NCBI RefSeq assembly: GCF_900106065.1
Contig: NZ_LT629796.1
Location: 4,929,501-4,993,500 of the forward strand
DNA from: Pseudomonas mandelii
Lineage (GTDB): Bacteria > Pseudomonadota > Gammaproteobacteria > Pseudomonadales > Pseudomonadaceae
Reading direction: 5' to 3'
DNA: 64,000 bases
In this document: piece after piece, positions 18,113-26,326 of the stretch
Layout: each line of letters begins with the position of its first letter
Position numbering within the stretch: the first letter of the stretch is position 1
Notes under the pieces: model-generated
Databases searched by the model: none
Told to the model about the DNA's origin: nothing
Seen by the model: the letters and a program-made list of their open reading frames with translations, nothing else
Program-made: the position numbers and the translations under genes

Positions 18113-18424
18113 CAATTGGAAGAGCGCGGAAAGCTCGGTCTGAAGACTCGCCAATTGCTGAATGGCGGCGTGATCGAGCTGTTTAAAAACATCGCTATCG
18201 ATCAGGTTGTAGGCAATGGCCAAGGGTTGGTTGTGAAGGCGGGAGGCCAGATACTTCCACCTGTGGACCCAATCATTGTGGCGACTGGATTCCGACCTGA
18301 CAGGAGCCTGCTCGCCGAGTTGCGTATCGCACTTGATCCCGCAACTCAAAGCGTACCTCGCCGGGTTGTTGCAAAGCCCAGTGCGCAGCAACCTGACCCG
18401 CCCTCGATGACCGGGGCGGTATAG
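18113..18424 (+). pseudogene. 3' fragment of an ArsO-like flavoprotein monooxygenase
   Basis: An open frame of about 100 codons without a proper start. It contains VDPIIVATGFRPDRSLLAEL, the second NAD(P)-binding and ATG motif of flavin-dependent monooxygenases, followed by LRIALDPATQSVP, a pattern I associate with the FAD/NAD(P) oxidoreductases (ArsO) of Pseudomonas arsenic islands. The FAD-binding N-terminus and the C-terminus are missing. It lies directly upstream of the ars promoter, so the original cluster was probably longer on this side. Confidence 0.5.
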
Positions 18425-18660
18425 GGGCGACCTTTTTTTTTCTTTTGCACATCCAGGTAGTCCTTGAACCAAGGGCGACCTATTTCTGCGTGAGTGACAG
18501 GTTTATTACAGAAACCATATATACATCGTCGCAGATATTTTAAGAGGCACGGAAGGCTGGCTAGCGCCTTGATACAAAGCTTTCATTGAAGGTGCTCGGC
18601 GGCGTCCAATCGTTTTGATGGATTAATGTTCGTTGGCTCTTTACCTTACATACGGAAAAA

Positions 18661-18684
18661 CATATATTCGTCAAACCGCATATG
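18661..18684 (+). promoter_or_regulatory. Putative ArsR operator upstream of the ars operon
   Basis: CATAT-N14-ATATG, an imperfect dyad 16 bases before the first arsenate reductase gene. ArsR-family sites in proteobacteria are often AT-rich dyads around ATTCG/CGNAT cores, and ATTCG...CCGCAT is present here. An ArsR gene is in the same operon, which would give autoregulation. No consensus was computed. Confidence 0.4.
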
Positions 18685-18699
18685 AGCTGAGGCTTCACA

Positions 18700-19113
18700 A
18701 TGACCAGCAAAGCCCGTGTTCTGTTTGTCTGTACTGCCAACGCTGCACGCTCCCAGTTGGCCCAGGCGTTGCTGAGGCATACCGATTCGGAGCATTTCGA
18801 GGCGTTCAGCGCCGGCACAACTCCAACTCAGGTAGATCCGCGCACCTTCGAGGTGCTTTCACACATCGGTGTGAGCACCGAAGGATTACGTAGCAAGTCG
18901 ATAGACGAGTTCCATGGTGAGCGTTTCGATTACGTCATCACCTTGTGTGATAAATCCGCTGCGCAATGCCGGTCTTTACCTGGAGCGGGTGAGGCATTGG
19001 CCTGGAGTTTTGAAGACCCAGTCACCAGCACCAAACCCGATGCCTTCCGTCACACCCTTCACGAAATTCATGAGCGCATCAAGATGTTCGTCTTGGTCAA
19101 AAACAAGCACTGA
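18700..19113 (+). CDS. Low-molecular-weight phosphatase-type arsenate reductase (first copy)
   Basis: 137 residues with the LMW protein-tyrosine-phosphatase fold used by thioredoxin-linked arsenate reductases. The P-loop is C11-TANAA-R17 (CX5R), and further cysteines occur in LCDKSAAQC. It would reduce arsenate to arsenite in the cytoplasm. GAGG lies upstream of the ATG. It is first in the operon, 9 bases before arsR. A second, different reductase follows, so two enzymes with possibly different electron donors are encoded. Confidence 0.8.
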   Translation: MTSKARVLFVCTANAARSQLAQALLRHTDSEHFEAFSAGTTPTQVDPRTFEVLSHIGVSTEGLRSKSIDEFHGERFDYVITLCDKSAAQCRSLPGAGEALAWSFEDPVTSTKPDAFRHTLHEIHERIKMFVLVKNKH

Positions 19114-19122
19114 GAAAACGAT

Positions 19123-19494
19123 ATGGCTGACCATCTGACACCGACCACTGTTTTCAAATGCCTTGCTGACGACACTCGGGTCCGCACGATGATGCTCATC
19201 ACCCGTGAAGGAGAGCTTTGTGTTTGCGAGCTGACCTGCGCGTTGAACGAGAGTCAGCCAAAAATCTCCAGGCACCTGGCGCAACTGCGTACTTGCGGCC
19301 TGTTGTCGGACCGTCGGCAAGGCCAATGGGTGTATTACCGACTGCACCCGAATCTCCCTGATTGGGTTCATCAAGTGCTGACCACCGTGCTGGAAAGCAA
19401 CAAGCACTGGTTGAGCCCTGATTCCAAACGCCTTGATGAAATGGGTGACCGTCCTGAGCGGGCAGCCGTGTGCTGTGAAAGCAAAATCGCCTGA
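19123..19494 (+). CDS. arsR: ArsR-family arsenite-responsive repressor
   Basis: 123 residues, winged helix-turn-helix. The sensing helix reads GELCVCELTCAL with Cys33, Cys35 and Cys39; the recognition helix follows (SQPKISRHLAQLRTCGL), then the wing (DRRQGQWVYYRL). The CxC pair binds As(III) or Sb(III) and releases DNA. It would repress the operon from the dyad upstream of the first gene. The position as second gene, rather than first, is slightly unusual. Confidence 0.95.
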   Translation: MADHLTPTTVFKCLADDTRVRTMMLITREGELCVCELTCALNESQPKISRHLAQLRTCGLLSDRRQGQWVYYRLHPNLPDWVHQVLTTVLESNKHWLSPDSKRLDEMGDRPERAAVCCESKIA

Positions 19495-19521
19495 TTCCGC
19501 CTTCGACTACGAGATCGCTCG

Positions 19522-19992
19522 ATGAAAATCCTGTTCCTCTGCACGGCCAATAGCTGCCGCAGCATCCTTTGTGAAGCGGTCTTCAATCACTTGGCACCGC
19601 AAGGCATGAAAGCCTACAGCGCGGGCAGTCAACCCAAAGGCGACGTGCATCCGCTGAGTCTCAAAACTTTGGAAAACGCTGGTATGTCGACGCTCGGGCT
19701 GTTCAGTAAGTCCAGCGATGTCCATGTGAATTTGGCACCTGATTTCGTCATCACGGTGTGCGACAAGGCAGCTGGTGAAGCTTGCCCGGTATTTTTTGGA
19801 CCCGCCACCAAAGCCCACTGGGGGCTGGCTGACCCTTCGGAATACCACGGGACGCAAGAAGAGATCGATGCGGCTTTTGAAGCCACCTTGGAGCAGATCA
19901 AAACCCGTATTGAAGCTTTCTTGGCTTTACCGCTTGCCCGACTGAGTGCCGAACAGCTCAAGGCAGAACTGGCCCTGATTGGCATGCTGTAA
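19522..19992 (+). CDS. arsC: Arsenate reductase
   Basis: 156 residues, the normal size of the Pseudomonas ArsC of the LMW-PTP class. The P-loop is C7-TANSC-R13, and two more cysteines occur in VCDKAAGEACPVFFG. The C-terminal extension ends LSAEQLKAELALIGML. It converts arsenate to arsenite. In related clusters acr3 follows at once; here only a stub of it remains. Confidence 0.93.
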   Translation: MKILFLCTANSCRSILCEAVFNHLAPQGMKAYSAGSQPKGDVHPLSLKTLENAGMSTLGLFSKSSDVHVNLAPDFVITVCDKAAGEACPVFFGPATKAHWGLADPSEYHGTQEEIDAAFEATLEQIKTRIEAFLALPLARLSAEQLKAELALIGML

Positions 19993-20009
19993 CCACAGGA
20001 ACAATGACC

Positions 20010-20111
20010 ATGAGTAAAAATCGCCTTTCCTTCCTGGGCCGATATCTGGTTGAAGGGCCGTTGGTTCGATGACTCCAAGAGCGCTGTTGCGCAGGACAAA
20101 GACTATGTTTG
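20010..20111 (+). pseudogene. acr3: Stub of the arsenite efflux gene acr3
   Basis: ATG 20010 starts MSKNRLSFLGRYL, which matches the usual N-terminus of ACR3 arsenite permeases (M-S-x-x-x-x-SFLDRYLT), but the frame stops after 20 codons. A second open frame shifted by one base reads [20 protein letters not shown] and ends at 20111, overlapping the arsH start, as the last codons of an operon gene would. I infer a deletion of nearly the whole roughly 350-codon gene. The N-terminal match is good; the C-terminal piece is a guess. Confidence 0.5.
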
Positions 20112-20821
20112 AAGACGACATCCCCCAACTCGATACCGACCTGGTTGATCTTCCATCGGCTGACAAGCTGGGCATCGAGAAGACCTCCATCCACAAGCCG
20201 CGCATTTTGCTGCTGTACGGATCGACCCGTGAGCGCTCCTTCAGTCGCCTGATGGTCGAGGAGGCCGCTCGACTGCTGGAGCACTTCGGCGCCGAGGCGC
20301 GGATTTTCAATCCGTCCGGTTTGCCGCTGCCAGATGACGCCCCCGACAACCATCCGCGCGTGAAGGAGTTACGCGAGCTGATGTTGTGGTCGGAAGGGCA
20401 GGTCTGGTGTTCCCCGGAGCGTCACGGTTCCATGAGCGCGGTCTTCAAGGCGCAGATCGACTGGGTGCCACTCGCAATGGGTGCGGTACGCCCGACCCAG
20501 GGCAAAACCCTCGCCGTCATGCAGGTGTGTGGTGGCTCGCAGTCGTTCAACGTGGTCAATCAGCTGCGAGTGCTGGGACGTTGGATGCGCATGTTCACCA
20601 TCCCCAACCAATCCTCCGTGCCAAAGGCCTATATGGAGTTCGACGATAACGGCCGGATGAAACCTTCTCCGTTCTACGACCGCATCGTGGATGTGATGGA
20701 AGAGTTGGTGAAATTCACGCTGCTGCTTCGCGACCGTCAGGACTATCTGGTTGATCGTTATTCCGAGCGCAAAGAGTCGGCGGAAGAACTCATGAAACGT
20801 GTCAATCAGCGCTCCATCTGA
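20105..20821 (+). CDS. arsH: NADPH-dependent FMN reductase / organoarsenical oxidase ArsH
   Basis: 238 residues from ATG 20105, the usual ArsH length; the longer frame from 20069 lacks a good start. The FMN phosphate-binding loop is [12 protein letters not shown], and [20 protein letters not shown] is the family hallmark. ArsH oxidises trivalent methyl- and aromatic arsenicals to the pentavalent form and can reduce quinones. It follows the acr3 stub and precedes a phosphatase-like gene by 12 bases. Confidence 0.95.
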   Translation: MFEDDIPQLDTDLVDLPSADKLGIEKTSIHKPRILLLYGSTRERSFSRLMVEEAARLLEHFGAEARIFNPSGLPLPDDAPDNHPRVKELRELMLWSEGQVWCSPERHGSMSAVFKAQIDWVPLAMGAVRPTQGKTLAVMQVCGGSQSFNVVNQLRVLGRWMRMFTIPNQSSVPKAYMEFDDNGRMKPSPFYDRIVDVMEELVKFTLLLRDRQDYLVDRYSERKESAEELMKRVNQRSI

Positions 20822-20833
20822 GGATTTTTCACC

Positions 20834-21109
20834 GTGCAACACCACCCTTATTCGGTACTTCCCTTGGCACAGTTCAATGGCCAATTGATCTTCACCCCGC
20901 AGCGGCTGACCGAAGGGGACACCATCGCCATCCATTGCAAGGGCGGATCGGGTCGTACCGGTTTGGTCGCCGCTCAACTGTTGATCGAGAGCGATGTGCC
21001 ATTCAGCGATGCCATCCGCGATGTTCAGTCGTTGCGTCCACGCGCCATTCAACATCCTGCCCATATCGAATACATCGGCCAGTTCGACACTCAGTCGAAC
21101 TCCCACTGA
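20834..21109 (+). CDS. Shortened dual-specificity / tyrosine phosphatase-like protein
   Basis: 91 residues from GTG 20834 with GAGGA upstream. The active-site loop is complete ([10 protein letters not shown], i.e. HCX5R), and the C-terminal helix follows. Proteins of this type in Pseudomonas ars-arsJ clusters are, from memory, about 160-170 residues; here the N-terminal [16 protein letters not shown] joins almost directly to the loop at residue 29. The central domain with the general-acid Asp would be missing. It may be an in-frame internal deletion that still allows translation; activity is doubtful. Confidence 0.65.
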   Translation: MQHHPYSVLPLAQFNGQLIFTPQRLTEGDTIAIHCKGGSGRTGLVAAQLLIESDVPFSDAIRDVQSLRPRAIQHPAHIEYIGQFDTQSNSH

Positions 21110-21132
21110 CAACAGATACAGAGCACAACAAC

Positions 21133-22137
21133 ATGACTATCAAAGTTGGCATCAATGGTTTCGGTCGGATCGGTCGCCTCGCGCTGCGAGCAGCCTGGGG
21201 CTGGCCAGAATTCGAATTCGTGCAGATCAACGATCCAGCGGGTGACGCGGCGACGCATGCACACTTGCTGAACTTCGACTCGGTGCATGGTCGTTGGCAC
21301 CACGAAGCCAGCGCGGAAGGCGATCAGGTGGTGATTGGCGGCAAGCGCATCAAGGTGACAGCTAACAAAGCGATTGCCGACACCGACTGGTCGGGTTGCG
21401 ATCTGGTGATCGAGGCCAGCGGCAAGATGAAAACCGTGGCGGTGTTGCAAGCCTACCTGGATCAGGGCGTCAAGCGCGTGGTGGTCAGCGCTCCCGTGAA
21501 GGAAAAAGGGGCGTTGAACGTCGTCATGGGCGTCAACCATCAGTTGTTCAAACCGGCTGAACATCGCATCGTTACCGCCGCTTCGTGCACCACTAACTGT
21601 CTAGCGCCCGTGGTGAAAGTCATCCACGAGAAACTGGGCATTCGCCACGGTTCGATCACCACCATCCACGACCTGACCAACACCCAAAGCATCCTCGATC
21701 AACCGCACAAGGATCTGCGTCGTGCGCGTGCTTCGGGTATGAGCCTGATTCCAACCAGCACCGGCTCGGCCACCGCGATTGCCGAAATCTTCCCGGAACT
21801 GCGCGGACGCCTGAATGGTCATGCCGTTCGTGTGCCGCTGGCCAACGCGTCGCTGACCGACTGCGTCTTTGAAGTCGAGCGTGCCACCACTGTTGAGGAG
21901 GTGAATCAACTCCTCAAGGACGCCTCCGAGAACGAGCTGAAAGACATCCTCGGTTTTGAGGAGCGTCCGTTGGTGTCCATCGACTACCGCACCGACCCGC
22001 GTTCATCGATCATCGATGCCCTGTCGACGATGGTGATCAATGGTACTCAAGTGAAGATCTATGCCTGGTACGACAACGAATGGGGCTATGCCAATCGCGC
22101 CGTCGAACTGGCCAGACTGGTCAGTCTGGCGGACTAA
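21133..22137 (+). CDS. ArsJ-associated glyceraldehyde-3-phosphate dehydrogenase
   Basis: 334 residues from ATG 21133; the longer upstream frame runs through the phosphatase gene in another frame and is not real. The NAD-binding start is [18 protein letters not shown], the catalytic ASCTTNC carries the active cysteine, and the C-terminus holds [11 protein letters not shown]. Next to arsJ this enzyme makes 1-arseno-3-phosphoglycerate from arsenate and glyceraldehyde 3-phosphate, the substrate that ArsJ exports. This is a detoxification duplicate rather than the glycolytic enzyme; the assignment rests on the neighbour 9 bases downstream. Confidence 0.93.
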   Translation: MTIKVGINGFGRIGRLALRAAWGWPEFEFVQINDPAGDAATHAHLLNFDSVHGRWHHEASAEGDQVVIGGKRIKVTANKAIADTDWSGCDLVIEASGKMKTVAVLQAYLDQGVKRVVVSAPVKEKGALNVVMGVNHQLFKPAEHRIVTAASCTTNCLAPVVKVIHEKLGIRHGSITTIHDLTNTQSILDQPHKDLRRARASGMSLIPTSTGSATAIAEIFPELRGRLNGHAVRVPLANASLTDCVFEVERATTVEEVNQLLKDASENELKDILGFEERPLVSIDYRTDPRSSIIDALSTMVINGTQVKIYAWYDNEWGYANRAVELARLVSLAD

Positions 22138-22146
22138 GGAGCGGTC

Positions 22147-23367
22147 ATGAAAGCGTTGTCAGCCCTCGCTCCGGAAGTGCGGCAGTACTTGCTCGTCACG
22201 GGCAACTATTGGGCCTTCACCCTCACCGACGGTGCCTTGCGCATGTTGGTGGTGTTGCACTTTCACGCGTTGGGCTACAGCCCACTGCAAATCGCGGCGT
22301 TGTTTCTGTTCTACGAAATCTTTGGCGTGATCACCAACCTGGTGGGTGGCTACCTCGGCGCCCGGCTGGGACTGAACCGAACCATGAACATCGGGCTGGG
22401 CATCCAAGTCGTGGCGCTGTTGATGCTGACGGTTCCTGTCGCTTGGCTAACCATCCCGTGGGTGATGGGCGCACAGGCGCTGTCGGGGATCGCCAAAGAC
22501 CTGAACAAGATGAGTGCCAAAAGCTCCATCAAGCTTCTGGTTCCTGACGGGCAGCAGGGCAGGCTCTACCAGTGGGTGGCAATCCTCACCGGCTCGAAGA
22601 ACGCACTCAAGGGGGTCGGCTTCTTTCTCGGCGGAGCCTTGCTGGCATTGATCGGCTTCAAAGGTGCATTGCTGGCCATGGCGGGTGTTCTGGCGCTGAT
22701 CTGGATCAGCAGCTTGATACTGCTGAAGAAGGACTTGGGCAAAGCGAAAGCCAAACCCAAGTTTCGCGACATCCTGTCCAAGAGTCGGGCGATCAATATC
22801 CTCTCGGCGGCGCGGATGTTCTTGTTCGGAGCCCGTGATGTCTGGTTTGTGGTGGCCTTGCCGGTGTACCTGAGCAGCGTGTTCGGCTGGGACTTCTGGA
22901 AAGTTGGCGGCTTCCTTGCGGCGTGGGTGATCGGCTACGGCATCGTGCAGTCGTTTGCGCCCAACATCACTGGCAAGAAACGCGGCCACGTACCGGATGG
23001 TCGTGCGGCATTTCTGTGGGCCCTTGCACTGGCAGGCTTGCCTGCGGCAATTGCTCTCGGGCTTAACACGGCTTTGTCGCAGCAGATGATGCTACTCGGC
23101 GGATTGATGGTCTTTGGTGCGCTGTTCGCGGTGAATTCGTCGCTGCACAGCTACTTGATCGTGTCCTATGCCAAGGAAGATGGCGTGTCGCTGGATGTGG
23201 GGTTTTATTACATGTCGAATGCGATGGGAAGGCTGATAGGTACAGTACTGTCCGGGTGGGTTTATCAGGTGTATGGGCTGCAAGCGTGCTTGTGGATATC
23301 GAGCGCATTCGTTCTGCTCGCAGCACTGATTTCTATCGGGCTGCCAAGGCATGCCGAGGCGATATGA
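22147..23367 (+). CDS. arsJ: ArsJ, organoarsenical (1-arseno-3-phosphoglycerate) efflux MFS permease
   Basis: 406 residues, about 12 membrane segments, MFS superfamily. The N-terminus (QYLLVTGNYWAFTLTDGALR) and the loop GIAKDLNKMSAKSSIKLL are typical of ArsJ. Together with the GAPDH it exports the unstable arsenate ester, which then breaks down outside, so arsenate is removed without reduction. With acr3 gone, this is the only complete inorganic-arsenic export route visible in the operon. Confidence 0.94.
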   Translation: MKALSALAPEVRQYLLVTGNYWAFTLTDGALRMLVVLHFHALGYSPLQIAALFLFYEIFGVITNLVGGYLGARLGLNRTMNIGLGIQVVALLMLTVPVAWLTIPWVMGAQALSGIAKDLNKMSAKSSIKLLVPDGQQGRLYQWVAILTGSKNALKGVGFFLGGALLALIGFKGALLAMAGVLALIWISSLILLKKDLGKAKAKPKFRDILSKSRAINILSAARMFLFGARDVWFVVALPVYLSSVFGWDFWKVGGFLAAWVIGYGIVQSFAPNITGKKRGHVPDGRAAFLWALALAGLPAAIALGLNTALSQQMMLLGGLMVFGALFAVNSSLHSYLIVSYAKEDGVSLDVGFYYMSNAMGRLIGTVLSGWVYQVYGLQACLWISSAFVLLAALISIGLPRHAEAI

Positions 23368-23452
23368 AACTGTCAGGCCGATGAGCCTCTTCGCGCTATG
23401 TGCGTTTGGGGGGGTAGAGCCTGAATCAGCAGCTGTCGGAGGTACGCCATGG

Positions 23453-23579
23453 GCAATTTATCCACATCCCCGCACTGTCTTTCGTGGTGATTGCAGCGTT
23501 CGCATTGAGCGCTTGTGATAAAGGCGAGACACCCTCCAAGCGTCCGTCCGGTATGGACAAGACGATTGAAGGGAGATGA
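23453..23579 (+). pseudogene. Remnant of a small lipoprotein
   Basis: An open frame without an in-frame start encodes a hydrophobic stretch and a lipobox (SFVVIAAFALSAC then DKGETPSK), ending TIEGR and stop at 23579. An ATG at 23449 is in another frame, so a frameshift near the start would explain it. The lipobox with a charged, short mature part resembles small Pseudomonas lipoproteins. It lies between two convergent arsenic operons. Confidence 0.3.
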
Positions 23580-23635
23580 TTTACAGGTGAGTGGCGCAAT
23601 AACCAGGGGGATGAGGGATATCCTCCTTCAGCGCA

Positions 23636-23878
23636 TCATTGCGCAGTCGAAATCCAGCCCTGGATATCCGCAACAGTCGGAATCTTCCCGCTGCTTACAA
23701 CCTTCTCGTTGATCACCAGAGCCGGCGTGGCGAGGATGTCATAAGTCATCATCTTGCCCATGTCGGTGATCTTTTCGAATTCGGCCTGGATATTTAGATT
23801 CTGCGTGGCTTGACGGGCTACAGCCTCAAGCTTCTTGCAGTTGGCGCACCCTGAACCGAGGATTTTGATGTTCAGCAT
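23636..23878 (-). CDS. Small thioredoxin-like redox protein
   Basis: 80 residues, a compact thioredoxin fold with the redox pair C-A-N-C (GSGCANCKKLE) and the cis-proline region ATPALVINEKV. This is the TM0996-type family that often sits beside DUF318/ArsP permeases. It probably supplies or keeps a reduced thiol for the permease or for arsenical handling. The permease gene is 22 bases upstream in the same operon. Confidence 0.88.
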   Translation of the reverse strand: MLNIKILGSGCANCKKLEAVARQATQNLNIQAEFEKITDMGKMMTYDILATPALVINEKVVSSGKIPTVADIQGWISTAQ

Positions 23879-23900
23879 TGGAAGCTCCTTAGTGTGTAAG

Positions 23901-25343
23901 TCAGCTTGCTGTTTGTTTACGCTGATAACGTATCAACTGGTAAATTGCAGCGGTTATGGCCAGTGAGGCCGCCATTCCTGCACCAAGGGTAAGCCAGCCG
24001 GTGCCGTCGACCCAGGCACCAAATAGCAGGCCTGCCACGATGCTGAACGAAGCGACTAACCCAACATAGGCTGCGGTCTTCTTGCGACCAATCACCGCCG
24101 CCACCATGAGCATGCTCTGCAAGCTAAGTTCAGGATCCGCCATCAAGTAGGCCAAGAGCGGACCAGGATGCATGCCGAGATCAAGGAACATGCGGGCGAC
24201 GGGCACTTCTACCAGGGTTGGGAAGTACATGAACACGCCGAACCCTACCGCTATGGCATTGGCGATCACTGTGTTGCTGCCTGCAAGGCTTTCAATCCAC
24301 TCGGGTTGAATCACCTGGCGAACCATGCCGACAATGAATACACCCACCACCAGCACAACAAATATCTGCTTGACGAATCGCCAGGCTTCCCATAGCCAGC
24401 CTTGCCAGTCTTCGGCTGGCAGTTTTCGGGCAAAGTACCCAACAGACAGCATGGTCAATGCGACACCGAATACACGACCCGTGAAGGTAAAGGCTAATGT
24501 GCCAGGTTCTGGCGTCAGTCGCATTGACGCGATCAGCAAGGTACTAGCGGTCAGCCCCAGCGCAACCCATGTCCAGTTGTTGGCACCTTCAGTGATGTTA
24601 TCCAGACCACGTTTGGCCGTGGCGGCAATCATCAGGAGTAGGGCGATGAGAACAGACCCTTGGAAGCTCACGCCTTCTTCTCCTTTACTGGCGTCGTATG
24701 GAACCCAGTCAAACAAGGTTTCCTGCCACGCCTGGGGCCAGAAAAGCGGGACTTTGAAACTGATCAGATCTGCGGTCAGGGGCCACAGTTTCAAGGTGCC
24801 CGCAATCAGCAAGGCCACCAAAGATAGCAGTACGCCCAGTGCAGGCCCGGAAACGCTGGCCTTCTCTGCGAACAGGGCATCCGCCTGTGCGTCGTGGGTC
24901 AGGTCGTCTTTCCAGAATAGGGTAGCCATCAGCAAGCCAATACCGATGCCGAAGATCAGGCAGAGGATCAGACGGGCGATTGCAAACTCCGCTCCCAGAA
25001 TATTGCCGGTATAGGCCAAGGCCATGATGTTTCCTGCGGGAGCAAAAAACAGGAAGGTGATCGCCGGGCCGATACCTGCTCCTTTGCGGTAAACGCCCGC
25101 GAACAAAGGAACAATTGTGCATGAGCAGACGGCAATCAGTGACCCGGCTAGTGCCGCCGCAGGGTAGGAAACGTAAACAGGTGCATGTCGACCTAGCCAG
25201 TGAGTGATGCTGGCTTTAGGAATAAGTGCTGTCATGGCCCCGGCGATAAAAAACGCCGGCAACAGGCAAAGAAGGACGTGGGCTGCCAAGTAGGAAGCCA
25301 GACTGCCGGCTCCGCCATTGAATAGCTTAAGTACGAGGTCCAT
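23901..25343 (-). CDS. arsP: ArsP/DUF318-family permease
   Basis: 480 residues, about ten membrane segments in two halves. The signature VCSCTIVPLFAGVYRKGAG carries the cysteine pair conserved in ArsP-type permeases, and LFFAPAGNIMAL follows. ArsP exports trivalent organoarsenicals such as methylarsenite and roxarsone(III). The thioredoxin-like partner and the neighbouring ArsH support an organoarsenical role. Family members also include general metal permeases, so the substrate is inferred. It converges on arsJ. Confidence 0.82.
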   Translation of the reverse strand: MDLVLKLFNGGAGSLASYLAAHVLLCLLPAFFIAGAMTALIPKASITHWLGRHAPVYVSYPAAALAGSLIAVCSCTIVPLFAGVYRKGAGIGPAITFLFFAPAGNIMALAYTGNILGAEFAIARLILCLIFGIGIGLLMATLFWKDDLTHDAQADALFAEKASVSGPALGVLLSLVALLIAGTLKLWPLTADLISFKVPLFWPQAWQETLFDWVPYDASKGEEGVSFQGSVLIALLLMIAATAKRGLDNITEGANNWTWVALGLTASTLLIASMRLTPEPGTLAFTFTGRVFGVALTMLSVGYFARKLPAEDWQGWLWEAWRFVKQIFVVLVVGVFIVGMVRQVIQPEWIESLAGSNTVIANAIAVGFGVFMYFPTLVEVPVARMFLDLGMHPGPLLAYLMADPELSLQSMLMVAAVIGRKKTAAYVGLVASFSIVAGLLFGAWVDGTGWLTLGAGMAASLAITAAIYQLIRYQRKQTAS

Positions 25344-25352
25344 GGAGAGCCC

Positions 25353-25535
25353 TCAATCCTTAGCGTTAAGGTCAGGTTTTATGGTATCCGCTGTGCGTTG
25401 ACCGGGTTTGACTTCGATCAGTTGCACGCAGAAAAATTTTTCAAGGATGTGGTGCTGAAAGACCGATTCAGGGGCGCCTCCAGGGTGGCTATCTCGATCA
25501 ACCGGAAACGCTGCGCATAGCCTCCGAAATGGGAG
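25353..25535 (-). other. Open frame directly upstream of arsP, possibly a gene remnant
   Basis: A frame without ATG or GTG start reads ESVFQHHILEKFFCVQLIEV and ends 9 bases before the permease start. Its position is where a regulator of the operon would be expected, but I recognise no ArsR helix. It is either the 3' end of a lost regulator or chance. The rest of 25536-25786 shows nothing I can name. Confidence 0.25.
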
Positions 25536-25786
25536 TCAGGGCCCACCGTTCAACGGTTAACCTCAACGCTTGTCATGAAACGCGTTGTGCAAGGTCGACC
25601 TCTGCCTCTATAGCGTGAGACGCAGGTGAAAAGGTCGGGTTATGACTTTTCGGGCTTGTTATGCCGGCGGTCTGCTGTTGTATCCGAGTTCACACTGCCG
25701 TTCGTCCAGTGCCCGGCACTAGCAAGGCCTGGCTTCTCTCTGATGTTCATGCACCGACATCCCGTGCATCAGAACGGAGAGCCAGC

Positions 25787-25984
25787 ATGGACATTGATGA
25801 AAATGCCCCAGGAAACAAATCCCAACAGGGCGTCACGGGCGGGACTGATAACGAAACAGGCCATGATCCAAAGGAGAATGAACCTGAGGTTCCGCTGCCA
25901 GGGGGCGACGAGGCGCCTGTCGATGAAGAAATGGCCGATGTGAATGCCAATAATTCAGTATCGAGCGAGCATCCCAAGCCTTAA
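25787..25984 (+). CDS. Small acidic, probably disordered protein
   Basis: 65 residues from ATG 25787 with GGAGAG upstream. About a third of the residues are Asp, Glu or their amides; there is no hydrophobic core, so it is likely disordered. No family recognised. It stands alone, with about 100 bases to the following terminator. Confidence 0.55.
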   Translation: MDIDENAPGNKSQQGVTGGTDNETGHDPKENEPEVPLPGGDEAPVDEEMADVNANNSVSSEHPKP

Positions 25985-26082
25985 GTCGATTGAAAGTTGG
26001 GTTTCAGCAAATTGACCAAGCCTTATGCTTCAAAAGAAAATCCTTGTGGCACGGGTACCTGGTAAGTCACCTGCTGTTTGCG

Positions 26083-26109
26083 AACCCCGCCAGAGTGCGG
26101 GGTTTTTTG
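26083..26109 (+). terminator. Intrinsic terminator
   Basis: Stem AACCCCGC/GCGGGGTT with a 6-base loop and a T-run. It separates the arsenic region from the catabolic operon. Confidence 0.8.
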
Positions 26110-26215
26110 TGTCCGGGTTTTGAGTGTGAGAGCCCATACAGCCGGCCGTGGCGCATCAATTGACTTGCGCTATGGCGCTGACCGGGTTTGCGAAGAAGGG
26201 CGCGCCAGTGGCCAA

Positions 26216-26258
26216 TTGTCATGAAATGAAAAGCCATTGTCGTCTGATGAAAAGCAGC
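26216..26258 (+). promoter_or_regulatory. Putative AraC-regulator operator of operon A
   Basis: Two 19-base direct repeats of the form TTGTC-N5-ATGAAAAGC begin at 26216 and 26237, exactly 21 bases (two helical turns) apart. The same 43-base arrangement occurs at 34241, upstream of operon B and next to an AraC gene. The second repeat ends where a -35 box would be, about 19 bases before a TACAGT that could serve as -10, so class II activation is likely. The oxidoreductase gene starts at 26327. Confidence 0.65.
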
Positions 26259-26326
26259 TGGCCAGGCGGCGTCCTACAGTCCAATCAGCGTAAATCGACG
26301 CTGCACAGACTGGAGAATAAGAAAAA

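Noticed and set aside
25560..25600. Third copy of the AraC-type operator (TTGTCATGAAACGCG)
   Set aside because: Only the first 11 bases match; the second repeat and spacing are absent.
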